A program made the translations under genes and the position numbers. 64,000 bases of DNA, from NCBI RefSeq assembly GCF_023241715.1, contig NZ_JALQCW010000078.1, forward strand, positions 28,481-92,480. Reading direction: 5' to 3'. Source of the DNA: Pseudomonas morbosilactucae (GTDB lineage Bacteria > Pseudomonadota > Gammaproteobacteria > Pseudomonadales > Pseudomonadaceae). Of this stretch, positions 1-8,194 are shown piece by piece. Below the pieces are notes generated by a model that was given only the letters and a program-made list of their open reading frames with translations, was not told where the DNA came from and did not search any database. Within the stretch, counting starts at the first letter, position 1. The number at the start of each line of letters is the position of its first letter.

Positions 1-1
1 A

Positions 2-1330
2 GCCTTCCAGATCTCCCGTCAGTTCTGGTCCTGGCAGGTCAAGAACGACGTGCTGAAGAACCCGCGCTCGTTCATCAACTCGACACCGCACATGAGCTTC
101 GTGTGGGGCGACGACAACATCAAGTTCCTCAAGAAACGCTACGAGGCCCTGCAAGCCAGCCCGCTGTTCAGCGGCATGCAGTACTCCGAAGACCCGGTTC
201 AGATCAAGAAGTGGGTTCCGCTGATGATGGAAGGGCGTGACCCGAACCAGAAAATCGCGGCCACCTGGAGCCCGATCGGTACCGACGTCAACTTCGGCGA
301 GATCACTCGTCAGTTCGTCGCTCACCTGCAAGCCCAGCCGAACTTTGCCCTGAAACTGTCGAGCGAAGTGCAAGACATCGAGCGCAATGAAGACGGCTCG
401 TGGCGCGTGACCTACAAGAACCTGAAAGACGGTACTGAAACCCAGACCGACGCCAAGTTCCTGTTTATCGGTGCCGGTGGCGGTGCTCTGCACCTGCTGC
501 AGAAGTCGGGCATTGCCGAAGCCAAGGAATATGCCGGTTTCCCAGTGGGCGGCTCGTTCCTGGTGACCGAGAACCCAAGCATTGCCGACCTGCACCTGGC
601 CAAGGCCTACGGTAAAGCCTCGGTGGGCGCACCGCCGATGTCGGTTCCGCACCTGGACACCCGTGTGTTGGATGGCAAGCGCGTGATCCTGTTTGGCCCA
701 TTCGCGACCTTCTCCACCAAGTTCCTCAAGGAAGGTTCGTACCTGGACCTGCTGACCACCACCACCACCCACAACTTCTGGCCGATGACCAAAGTCGGCA
801 TCAAGGAATACCCGTTGGTGGAGTACCTGGCTGGCCAGCTGATGCTGTCTGATGAAGACCGCCTCAACGCCCTGAAGGAATACTTCCCGAACGCCAAGGC
901 TGAAGACTGGCGTCTGTGGCAGGCCGGTCAGCGCGTGCAGATCATCAAGCGTGACGAAGAGAAGGGCGGCGTGCTGAAACTGGGCACCGAGATCGTTGCT
1001 TCCCAGGACGGCAGCATCGCCGGTCTGTTGGGCGCATCGCCAGGCGCTTCGACCGCGGCACCGATCATGCTGAACGTGCTGGAAAAGGTCTTCAAAGACA
1101 AAGTCGCGACGCCTGAGTGGCAAGCCAAGCTGCACCAGATCGTGCCGAGCTACGGCACCAAGCTGAACGACAGCCCGGAAAAAGTTGCACAAGAATGGGC
1201 TTACACCAGCCAGGTTCTGCAACTGACACCACCGCCAGCCGTCAACGGCCAGGCTGCTCCGGCACAACCTGCCGCCGCCCAGCCCAAGGCTGAGCGTGAA
1301 AGCAACGCTGCGACCGACATGGCGCTGTAA
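2..1330 (+). CDS. mqo: Malate:quinone oxidoreductase, 5'-truncated by window edge
   Basis: FAD-dependent, membrane-associated enzyme that oxidises L-malate to oxaloacetate and passes electrons to quinone, in parallel with NAD malate dehydrogenase. The reading frame is open from base 2, so the N-terminal FAD-binding part lies outside the window. What remains is about 442 residues with recognisable family segments: SFVWGDDN and FLKKRYEAL near the start, then FLFIGAGGGALHLLQKSGI, GFPVGGSFLV and LLGASPGAS toward the C-terminus. The tail is Ala/Pro/Gln-rich, as often seen in Pseudomonas Mqo. It stands alone, is closed by an intrinsic terminator, and has no operon partner here. Family assignment is secure; which of the Mqo paralogues found in pseudomonads this is cannot be told. 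Confidence 0.95.
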   Translation, partial: AFQISRQFWSWQVKNDVLKNPRSFINSTPHMSFVWGDDNIKFLKKRYEALQASPLFSGMQYSEDPVQIKKWVPLMMEGRDPNQKIAATWSPIGTDVNFGEITRQFVAHLQAQPNFALKLSSEVQDIERNEDGSWRVTYKNLKDGTETQTDAKFLFIGAGGGALHLLQKSGIAEAKEYAGFPVGGSFLVTENPSIADLHLAKAYGKASVGAPPMSVPHLDTRVLDGKRVILFGPFATFSTKFLKEGSYLDLLTTTTTHNFWPMTKVGIKEYPLVEYLAGQLMLSDEDRLNALKEYFPNAKAEDWRLWQAGQRVQIIKRDEEKGGVLKLGTEIVASQDGSIAGLLGASPGASTAAPIMLNVLEKVFKDKVATPEWQAKLHQIVPSYGTKLNDSPEKVAQEWAYTSQVLQLTPPPAVNGQAAPAQPAAAQPKAERESNAATDMAL

Positions 1331-1394
1331 GCCAAGGCCTTGGGCAACTGCGGTTGCCTGGGAAGTCGCCGGCGGCTTGTTGCCGCTGTGAAAG

Positions 1395-1423
1395 AACGCC
1401 ACTCATTGAGTGGCGTTTTTTTT
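1395..1423 (+). terminator. Intrinsic terminator after mqo
   Basis: An 11-bp perfect stem (AACGCCACTCA / TGAGTGGCGTT) with a very short loop is followed by a run of eight T. It lies 65 bases after the mqo stop codon. Confidence 0.93.
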
Positions 1424-1557
1424 GCCTGGCATTTACTACGGCGGCGTTCACGGCGTCGGCCGCCGTCGGCCATTAATTGTTTTGCCGGAGGTTTCTGGTT
1501 TTTCGCACAAATGTGGTTATCATCCGCGGCGATTTTTAATCAAGGACAAGGCAGCTA

Positions 1558-3771
1558 ATGGATTTGAATACCATCCAGGTCATTTTGTTTGTGGTAGTGC
1601 TGGTGTGGTCGGCCTTCAGCCTGATCACCTACGCGGCGCGGCGCAGTGACAACAAGGGAGCCCTGCGCGACCTCAAGCAAAGCGGTGAATCGCTTCGCCA
1701 GTTGAGCGCTGAAGAACAGACCCTGGTGCAGCCGTTCCTGTTCCACCCGGCCAACCCGGACAAGCCCGCAAGCCTGATCAGCCCCGAAGTGTTCAGCCTG
1801 ACTGGCGAGTTTATCCGCCACGGCCTGGAGACGGGGCAGGGCGGCACAACCCTGCACGACACTCTGGGTGACGTCGATGTGGTGCTGCCCTACGACGCTC
1901 GCAGTTTCCTGCAGGCCGAATACAACGAAGCCGAAGTGGTGATGACCGAGAAGTTCGCCATCGTCGTCGCCCTCAACGGCCAGTTCGACCTCAGCGCCGG
2001 GCGCGAGCGCGAACTGCGTCGGCAGAAGCAACACCAGCAGTGGTCCCACGGCCAAGTCGGGGCCTTGCAGGACGTGGTGGACGGGGATGCCCCGGCCACC
2101 GACAGCAACGCTGCCAAACCCGCCGCTGAGGCGACCCCGACTGAGGCGTTCGGGCGGGTCGAGATCCTTAGCCAGCGCGATGAAACCCCCGCCGAAATCG
2201 GCTATCGCCGCCAGCCAGGCATTGCCTTCTGGCCCTCCGTGCTGTGGTTGCTGGTGTGCATCTGCCTGGCCTTGACCGACGACGGCGCGAGCCTTATCTG
2301 GCTGTTCCTGGCGTTTGCCCTGGGCGCCCTGGCGCTGTGGCTGACCTGGCGCAAACGCTCCCTGGGCACGCCGCAGAAGGTCAACCGTAGCCGTGGCGTG
2401 CTGCACAGCGTGACACTGGCCAACCCGGACAACAGCCTGTTCATGACCGAGCACCTGTTTCTCGGCGACAAGGTGCTGGTGAACCTGCCTGCCCATTGGG
2501 CCGCCCATATGCTGCTGCCTGACGATGGCCGGGTCGAGGTTGAGATGCGGGTCGAGGACTACGGCGTGCTGCGCCTGGGCCAGCAGTTTTCCGTGGACGA
2601 GGAGCAGCGCCTGTTCCCCCACGCCTTTTGGGGGCGCCAACTGAGCCTGAGCCTGGTGGGGCTGCTGGCCGGCCTGGGGTTGTGGGCCGTGGCCGACGAC
2701 CTGGGGGCCGATCTGGCCCAGACCGGCGCCTGGATCAGCGGCAACGAAGCCCGTTCCTACCCTTCGGCGGCGGCGCTGCTGCAAGACCCTCCGGGCCTGG
2801 GCGGTTTCCTTGAGCAACAGGGCCAGGGCCGTTGTGACCTGCAATACCGCCAGGATGGCGTGACCCTGGGCTTTGATTGCCAGCGCCTGCGCTGGGGCGG
2901 CGACCCCTTGCCCCAGGCCAGCCTGTCGCTGGACCCAGCCGTGCGCGAGCTGTACTCGGGGACGTTCCTGCGCACCGAGTCCAACGCGATGCTCGACATC
3001 ATGCTCAAGACCCAGATGTACCGGCAGATGGAGAGCGACCCGTCGGCGATCTACAACATGAGGGACATCAAGGCCCAGTTGTTGGTGGGCCTGAGCGACA
3101 CGGTGCTGCGGATCGAGAGCGCCTGCGCCCTGGTGATCGACGGCGTCTCGGCCAATTGCACGGCCTTCAAGCGGCGCTTCGTCGAGCGGCTGCTGATCGG
3201 CGAGGCCGAGCAGCCCGAGACCTGGGAGCAACTGCTCAAACTGGCCCAGGACGGCGCGCTGAAAGCCAAGGGGCATAGCGATGAGGCCATGATCGTTTCA
3301 CGCTTTGCCGAGGAGCTGCGGCGCCAGGCCAAGACCAGCATGCAGCCCTTGGTCCAGCAAGCGATCAGCAAGGCCCTGCAACCGGCCTTGCTCGCCCAGC
3401 GCGGCGGCGTGGTGCTGATTCAAGAAGGCGTCTACGGTGACCTGGCGGTCAGCTACTCCGATGACGAGGACTTGCTGGAGGTTTGGAAGCAGCAGCAACG
3501 GATGATCTCGGGGGAAGTGAGCACGCCGTTCAAGGTCAAAGGCATGGTCGTCTACCTGGGCCGCGACGCCAGCGACACGCCGGAGATTGTGCTGGATCCT
3601 TCGCGCACCCTGGATAACCCATGGTCGGCCCTGGCCCATGTGCTTTGGCTGCTCCTGGCCCTGGGGCTGGTGCTGGTGCACGTGCCGTTGCTGATCAAGC
3701 TCTGGCGTCAGGAACAGGCCCGGCACGTGGCGTTCCAGGCCCATTTCCAGACGCTCAAGCAGCAGGTGTAG
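1558..3771 (+). CDS. IgaA/UmoB-family inner-membrane protein
   Basis: A 737-residue membrane protein that matches the Enterobacteria IgaA (YrfF) family in length and layout. There is one N-terminal helix (about 6-26), a soluble region, paired helices (about 224-268), a second soluble region with a helix at about 362-379, a large presumably periplasmic domain, and a C-terminal helix (about 690-712). The cytoplasmic segment VVMTEKFAIVVALNGQFDL resembles the IgaA stretch ending in LPLVISLNGH. IgaA restrains the Rcs phosphorelay in enterics; pseudomonads are not known for a classical Rcs system, so the partner here is unknown. The start has an AAGGA ribosome site 10 bases upstream. It is a single gene flanked by terminators on both sides. 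The family call is from recalled similarity and no alignment was run. Confidence 0.72.
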   Translation: MDLNTIQVILFVVVLVWSAFSLITYAARRSDNKGALRDLKQSGESLRQLSAEEQTLVQPFLFHPANPDKPASLISPEVFSLTGEFIRHGLETGQGGTTLHDTLGDVDVVLPYDARSFLQAEYNEAEVVMTEKFAIVVALNGQFDLSAGRERELRRQKQHQQWSHGQVGALQDVVDGDAPATDSNAAKPAAEATPTEAFGRVEILSQRDETPAEIGYRRQPGIAFWPSVLWLLVCICLALTDDGASLIWLFLAFALGALALWLTWRKRSLGTPQKVNRSRGVLHSVTLANPDNSLFMTEHLFLGDKVLVNLPAHWAAHMLLPDDGRVEVEMRVEDYGVLRLGQQFSVDEEQRLFPHAFWGRQLSLSLVGLLAGLGLWAVADDLGADLAQTGAWISGNEARSYPSAAALLQDPPGLGGFLEQQGQGRCDLQYRQDGVTLGFDCQRLRWGGDPLPQASLSLDPAVRELYSGTFLRTESNAMLDIMLKTQMYRQMESDPSAIYNMRDIKAQLLVGLSDTVLRIESACALVIDGVSANCTAFKRRFVERLLIGEAEQPETWEQLLKLAQDGALKAKGHSDEAMIVSRFAEELRRQAKTSMQPLVQQAISKALQPALLAQRGGVVLIQEGVYGDLAVSYSDDEDLLEVWKQQQRMISGEVSTPFKVKGMVVYLGRDASDTPEIVLDPSRTLDNPWSALAHVLWLLLALGLVLVHVPLLIKLWRQEQARHVAFQAHFQTLKQQV

Positions 3772-3830
3772 GTGGGCATCAGGGCATCGCCGGGTCGGTC
3801 TGACCGGCGCTGCGCCCGCCGTCGTTGAGT

Positions 3831-3867
3831 AACAACGCCACTCCAAGAGAGTGGCGTTGTTGTTTTT
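3831..3867 (+). terminator. Intrinsic terminator after the IgaA-like gene
   Basis: A 13-bp perfect stem (AACAACGCCACTC / GAGTGGCGTTGTT) with a 5-base loop is followed by GTTTTT. Its core GCCACTC/GAGTGGC resembles the terminator after mqo. Confidence 0.93.
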
Positions 3868-4030
3868 GCGCACCGTGGCCGGCCTGTTACCGCTGCTGCG
3901 CCAGGGTGAATCGTTGGTGTGCACCCTGTGTTCGCCGATGGGGCGTTTTTACCCAGGTCGGGCGCCAGCAGGCTGATAAGGCAGCGCTGATTTTTATAAA
4001 AAATCATACAAATCAGTTGTTTATGTTTTG

Positions 4031-4046
4031 TGGCGTGTTTTTTGCT
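4031..4046 (+). promoter_or_regulatory. Candidate sigma54 (-24/-12) promoter of the amide operon
   Basis: TGGCGTGTTTTTTGCT fits the sigma54 consensus TGGCACG-N4-TTGCW, with exactly 10 bases between the invariant GG (4032-4033) and GC (4044-4045). It lies about 280 bases before the first gene of the amide transporter/amidase operon. That would give a leader RNA of roughly 270 bases starting near 4057. Sigma54 control would fit nitrogen-regulated amide use. A perfect palindrome GGTGTGCACC lies about 100 bases upstream and might be an activator site, but it is not a full NtrC consensus. Confidence 0.6.
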
Positions 4047-4110
4047 GTCATTCGGCTGTCGCGCCACGCGGCTCGCGTTTCACCCTCCACGTTGTTCCCT
4101 CGGAGGGCTG

Positions 4111-4182
4111 GGCGATCTCAATGGAGAGATCGTCGCCTGTACTGAAACGCACCTCAATCGTTCAGCCGACAGCGTCGTCGGC
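4111..4182 (+). promoter_or_regulatory. ANTAR-type dual hexaloop leader RNA (antitermination target)
   Basis: Two hairpins have six-base loops of the form AnnGnn. P1 has stem CGATCTC/GAGATCG (4113-4132) with loop AATGGA, and may be lengthened by a bulged GGCGA/TCGCC outer stem. P2 has stem GCCGAC/GTCGGC (4165-4182) with loop AGCGTC. Paired hexaloops with A at position 1 and G at position 4 are the established RNA signature bound by ANTAR-domain antiterminators such as EutV, NasR and AmiR. The operon behind this leader encodes an AmiR-like ANTAR protein as its last gene. Further hairpins follow at 4250-4264 (CACGCC/GGCGTG) and 4266-4281 (GCGTTC/GAACGC). Neither has a U-run, so the terminator being antagonised is not obvious. 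Confidence 0.7.
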
Positions 4183-4325
4183 GGGTGGAATCAGGCTCAC
4201 ATCACGCCCTGCATTCCCCGTGCACCCCACCTCCCTCAAGTATTCCCAGCACGCCTTTGGCGTGGGCGTTCGGCTGAACGCGGGTGACGCTTGGGTCGGG
4301 CCGGGTGCCTCCAGGAGCATCCTCC

Positions 4326-5564
4326 ATGGCTATCAATCGTCGTACGTTCCTTCGCGCGTCCGCTGTCTCTGCGGCCGCTCTCTCGACGCTGAGTTTCAAG
4401 AGCCTGTCGGCCTTTGCCGCCGACGACGCGATCAATGTCGCCGCGCTGTATGACAGCTCCGGCGGCCTGGACATCTATGGCAAGCCGATCGTCGACGCCT
4501 TGACGTTCGCCACTGAAGAGATCAATGCCTTGGGCGGCTTGCTGGGCCGCCCGCTGAACCTGATCAAGTACGACACCCAGTCCAACATGCAGCTCTATGC
4601 CCAGTACGCCCAGCAGGCGGCGCTCAAGGATCGGGCGGCGGTGGTGCACGGCGGCATTACCTCATCGTCCCGAGAGGTGATCCGCCCGGTGCTGGACCGC
4701 TATAAGACCCTGTACTTCTACGACAACCAGTACGAGGGCGGGGTCTGTGACCGCAACTTCTTCGGCACCGGCGTGACCCCTGCGCAGACCGTGGAAAAGC
4801 TCGTGCAGCACGTCACCAAGGCCTGGGGCAAGAAGGTCTACATCATCGCCGCCGACTACAACTACGGGCAGATCGTCTCCGCCCACGTGAAGAAGTACGT
4901 GGCCGAGGCGGGGGGCGAAACCCTGGCGGTGGAGTTCTTCCCGCTGGACGTGACCAACTTCGGCGCGACCATCTCGAAGATCCAGGAAGCCAAGCCGGAC
5001 TTCGTCTGGTCGGCCCTGGTGGGCGGTGCCCACATGTCGTTCTACCGCCAGTGGAAAGCCTCGGGCATGGCCGGCAAGTTGCCGATTGCCTCCACCACCT
5101 TCGCCGGGGGCAACGAGCACGTGGTGCTGGCCCCGGAAGAATGCAACGGTATCCTGATCTGCCAGAACTACGTGCAGGAACTGGCGACGCCCAACAACCA
5201 GGCGTTTGTCAGCAAATTCCACCAGCGTTTCGGCGCCGATTACCCCTACATCACCGAACTGGCCATGGGCGCCTACCAGGGCATGCAGCTCTGGGCCGAA
5301 GGCGTGCGCCGGGCCGGGACCGTGGAGCGCCAGGCGGTGATCGAGGCGCTGGAGCAGGGCGTGAGCCTGGAGCTGCCCAGCGGCAAGGTCTCGGTGGATG
5401 CGCAAACCCACCACTGCATTCTCGATGTGCACATTGCCGAGGTCCGTGATCGACGCCTGGAGGTGGTGCAGAGCTTTGCCCAGCAGCCGCCGGCCGACAC
5501 CGCGTCGGTGTGCGACCTGATCAAGAACCCCCGGGATGCAAAACAGTACAGCGTGACGCTGTAA
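4326..5564 (+). CDS. Urea/amide-type ABC transporter substrate-binding protein (Tat signal)
   Basis: Periplasmic binding protein of the UrtA/FmdD branch of the branched-chain amino acid (type I fold) family, 412 residues. It begins with a twin-arginine signal (NRRTFLR, then an Ala-rich helix ending near FAAD), implying export of a folded protein. The segments LYDSSGGLDIYGKPI, EEINALGGLLGRPL and YFYDNQYEGGVCDRN are typical of the urea/short-amide binders. The ATG at 4326 is chosen because an AGGA site sits 9 bases upstream and the Tat motif directly follows. It is first in an eight-gene operon with permeases, ATPases, an amidase and an amide sensor, so the ligand is probably an amide or urea-like compound. 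Which one is not shown. Confidence 0.88.
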   Translation: MAINRRTFLRASAVSAAALSTLSFKSLSAFAADDAINVAALYDSSGGLDIYGKPIVDALTFATEEINALGGLLGRPLNLIKYDTQSNMQLYAQYAQQAALKDRAAVVHGGITSSSREVIRPVLDRYKTLYFYDNQYEGGVCDRNFFGTGVTPAQTVEKLVQHVTKAWGKKVYIIAADYNYGQIVSAHVKKYVAEAGGETLAVEFFPLDVTNFGATISKIQEAKPDFVWSALVGGAHMSFYRQWKASGMAGKLPIASTTFAGGNEHVVLAPEECNGILICQNYVQELATPNNQAFVSKFHQRFGADYPYITELAMGAYQGMQLWAEGVRRAGTVERQAVIEALEQGVSLELPSGKVSVDAQTHHCILDVHIAEVRDRRLEVVQSFAQQPPADTASVCDLIKNPRDAKQYSVTL

Positions 5565-5574
5565 GGAGGCGGGT

Positions 5575-6444
5575 ATGGATTGGGCAGCGGTTTTTTCCCT
5601 GCAAATACTGGGCGCCATCGCCACCTTGGTGCTCCTCAGCATCGGCCTGGCGGTGGTCTTCGGCATGATGAAAATCATCAACCTGGCCCATGGTGAATTC
5701 ATGATGCTGGGCGGTTATGTGGCGATCCTCGCCACCCATAAACTGCACGTGCCGATCTGGATTTCCATCCTGGTCCTGGCGCCCCTGACCGTGGGCCTGT
5801 TCGGCATGCTGGTGGAGCGCCTGCTGGTGCGCCACCTGTACGGGCGGATGATCGACACCATGCTCGCCACCTGGGGCCTGAGCCTGGCCCTGACCGGGAT
5901 TGCCACGATGTTTTTCGGCAACACCACGGTGGGCATTTCTTCACCCTTGCCGGGCCTGAGCATTGGTGCCTATCAAACCAGCGGCTACGGGGTGTTCGTG
6001 ATCGGCGTGGCGGTGGCGGTGATCCTCGGCATGTGGGCCTTGCTGCGCTTTACCCATTTCGGCCTGTGTGCCCGGGCGACCATGCAGAACGCCAAGATGG
6101 CCGCGGCCCTGGGGGCCAACCCGGGGCGCATCTACAGCCTGACCTTTGGCCTCGGTGCGGCCCTGGCCGGCCTCGGCGGCGCGGTGCTCGCGCCGTTGAC
6201 CGGGGTGATTCCGACCCTGGGCGCCAGCTACATCGCCAAGGCCTTTATCACGGTGATCGGCGGCGGTAGTGCAGTGATCACCGGCACCCTGAGTTCGGCG
6301 GTGGCCTTCGGCTCGATCAACCAGGTGGTGACCTTCCTCAGCACCCCGGTGTTCGGTGAAGTGGCGCTGTTGCTGGCGGCGGTGGTGTTGATCCGGGTCT
6401 TGCCCCAGGGCATCACCGGGCGTTTTTTCAAAAGGGCATTTTGA
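5575..6444 (+). CDS. LivH/UrtB-type ABC transporter permease
   Basis: Inner-membrane permease of the branched-chain amino acid/urea transporter family, 289 residues and almost entirely hydrophobic. The N-terminus carries the typical GLAVVFGMMKIINLAHGEFM segment. Near the C-terminus is the AFITVIGGGSAVITGTLSSA region. A GGAGG ribosome site precedes the ATG by 6 bases. It begins 10 bases after the binding-protein gene, and its TGA overlaps the next ATG (ATGA), so the two permeases are probably translationally coupled and form the heterodimeric channel. Confidence 0.92.
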   Translation: MDWAAVFSLQILGAIATLVLLSIGLAVVFGMMKIINLAHGEFMMLGGYVAILATHKLHVPIWISILVLAPLTVGLFGMLVERLLVRHLYGRMIDTMLATWGLSLALTGIATMFFGNTTVGISSPLPGLSIGAYQTSGYGVFVIGVAVAVILGMWALLRFTHFGLCARATMQNAKMAAALGANPGRIYSLTFGLGAALAGLGGAVLAPLTGVIPTLGASYIAKAFITVIGGGSAVITGTLSSAVAFGSINQVVTFLSTPVFGEVALLLAAVVLIRVLPQGITGRFFKRAF

Positions 6445-7469
6445 TGACTATTTCCTCTCCCAACCTGCTGCCCCTGGGTGGCAGCCTGCTGGCCGCGCTG
6501 TTGCTGGTGCTGCTGCCGCAGTGGCTGGACCTGTTCAGCCTGCTGTCGCTGTCGATCTACCTGGTGATGGCCTTGCTCGCCCTGAGCCTGGCGTTTGTCT
6601 GGGGTTTTGGCGGCATCCTGTGCTTCGGCCAGGCGGCGTTTTTCGGCCTGGGCGCCTACGCCTACGCCATTGGCGTGCTGAACTTCGGCGACAGCACCTG
6701 GGCGGTATTGCTGGCGGTCCTGGTGCCGGCGCTGTTCGCCGCGGCCATGGGTTATTTCATGTTCTATGGCGGCATCAGTGATGTGTACCTGGGCGTGATC
6801 ACCCTGGCGGTGACCCTGATCCTGTTCAACGTGATGAACTCCACCTCGGGCTCGGCCTACCACATTGGCAGCGCCTTGCTGGGCGGTTTCAACGGCATCC
6901 CGGCGATCCCCACCCTGAACATGCCCTTCGACCCGGACCGGGTGCTGGAGCCCGAGACCCTGTTCCAGGTCATCGGCGGCGCCTTGATCCTCTGCTACCT
7001 GGGGCTGCGCGGGCTGTTGGCCAGCCGCTTCGGCAAGGTGGTGGTGGCGGTGCGCGAGAACGAGCAGCGTGCCGGCCTGCTGGGCTACGACACGCGGCTG
7101 CACAAGCTGCTGGTGTTCAGCCTCGGTGGCGGTATCGCTGGCCTGGCCGGTTGCCTGTTCGCCAACTGGGGCGCCTTCGTCAGCCCCGGGGTGTTCGGCC
7201 TGGCGCAATCGGCGCAGATCATTATCTGGGTGATTGTCGGCGGTCGCGGCACCCTGTTCGGGCCGATCCTGGCCTGCATCGCCATCCAGGCGCTGATGGC
7301 CCGCCTGGGTGAACAGCAGAGCCTGGACAGCGGCCTGGTGCTCGGGGTGATCCTCCTGACCTTCGTCATGCTCCTGCCCCGAGGCCTGCTGCCAAGCCTG
7401 GCCAGCCTCCTGTCAACACTGCGCCGGCCACGCCGCGCCACCCGCCAACCACAGGAGCGCTCGGCATGA
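6444..7469 (+). CDS. LivM/UrtC-type ABC transporter permease
   Basis: Second permease subunit, 341 residues. The LivM/UrtC signature is FVWGFGGILCFGQAAFFGLG near residue 55. A later VAVRENEQRAGLLGYDT segment is the loop that contacts the ATPase. The start is the ATG at 6444 inside the ATGA overlap with the previous gene; a TTG one codon earlier is possible but less likely. Its own stop overlaps the ATPase start in the same ATGA fashion. The C-terminal tail is Arg/Pro-rich and cytoplasmic. Confidence 0.92.
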   Translation: MTISSPNLLPLGGSLLAALLLVLLPQWLDLFSLLSLSIYLVMALLALSLAFVWGFGGILCFGQAAFFGLGAYAYAIGVLNFGDSTWAVLLAVLVPALFAAAMGYFMFYGGISDVYLGVITLAVTLILFNVMNSTSGSAYHIGSALLGGFNGIPAIPTLNMPFDPDRVLEPETLFQVIGGALILCYLGLRGLLASRFGKVVVAVRENEQRAGLLGYDTRLHKLLVFSLGGGIAGLAGCLFANWGAFVSPGVFGLAQSAQIIIWVIVGGRGTLFGPILACIAIQALMARLGEQQSLDSGLVLGVILLTFVMLLPRGLLPSLASLLSTLRRPRRATRQPQERSA

Positions 7470-8194
7470 GTGAAGTCCTTTTGCAAACCCGTGGCCTGGG
7501 CGTCAGCTTTGGTGGCGTGCACGCAGTCAAGGCGGTGGACTTCACCGTCCACAGCGGCGAGGTGCGCTGCCTGATCGGCCCCAACGGCGCCGGTAAAAGC
7601 ACCTTTTTCAAACTGCTCAGCGGTCAGTTGCAGCCCAGCCGTGGCGATTGCCATTTTCGTGGTCGGCGCATTTCCGGCTTGCCCCTGCACCGCATCGCGC
7701 GCCTGGGCATCGGCGTGAAAACCCAGACCCCGAGCGTCTTCGACGGCCTCGATGTGTTGGAAAACCTGCGCCTGGCCGCCAGCCGCCTGCAACGGCCCGC
7801 CGAGGCCCGGGCCACCGCTGAAGCGACGCTGGAACGGATCGGCCTGAGCGAACTGCGCCAGCGCAACGTCGGCGACCTGGCCCACGGCCAGCGCCAGTGG
7901 GTCGAGCTGGGGATGATCCTGGCGGCCCGTCCAGCCCTGGTGCTGCTGGATGAGCCGGCGGCCGGCATGACCCACCAGGAAGTGCGCAAGACCGCTGCCC
8001 TGATCAAGGAAATCAATGCCCACAGCACGGTGATCGTGGTCGAGCACGACATGGAGTTCATTCGCCTGATCGCCGGCACCGTCACCGTATTCAACCAGGG
8101 TGCGATCCTCGCCCAAGGCAGCTTTGCCGAGGTCACTCAGGACCCGGCAGTGCGCGAAGCCTACCTCGGCAAGCAGGAGATCAAACATGCTTGA
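7466..8194 (+). CDS. LivG/UrtD-type ABC transporter ATPase
   Basis: Cytoplasmic ATP-binding subunit of 242 residues. It has Walker A GPNGAGKST (residues 38-46), Walker B LVLLDEPAAGM and the switch His in VVVEHDMEF. The signature is the variant LAHGQRQ instead of LSGGQ, as is common in urea/branched-chain amino acid LivG-type subunits. It overlaps the upstream permease by 4 bases and the following ATPase by 8 bases. Confidence 0.92.
   Translation: MSEVLLQTRGLGVSFGGVHAVKAVDFTVHSGEVRCLIGPNGAGKSTFFKLLSGQLQPSRGDCHFRGRRISGLPLHRIARLGIGVKTQTPSVFDGLDVLENLRLAASRLQRPAEARATAEATLERIGLSELRQRNVGDLAHGQRQWVELGMILAARPALVLLDEPAAGMTHQEVRKTAALIKEINAHSTVIVVEHDMEFIRLIAGTVTVFNQGAILAQGSFAEVTQDPAVREAYLGKQEIKHA

Noticed and set aside
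1395..3867. CRISPR-like or dispersed repeat from the two similar GCCACTC hairpins
   Set aside because: Only two copies, each followed by a T-run and placed after a stop codon: ordinary terminators.
3905..3930. Full NtrC-type enhancer upstream of the sigma54-like promoter
   Set aside because: GGTGTGCACC is a neat palindrome but does not fit the GC-N11-GC spaced consensus; kept only as a remark.
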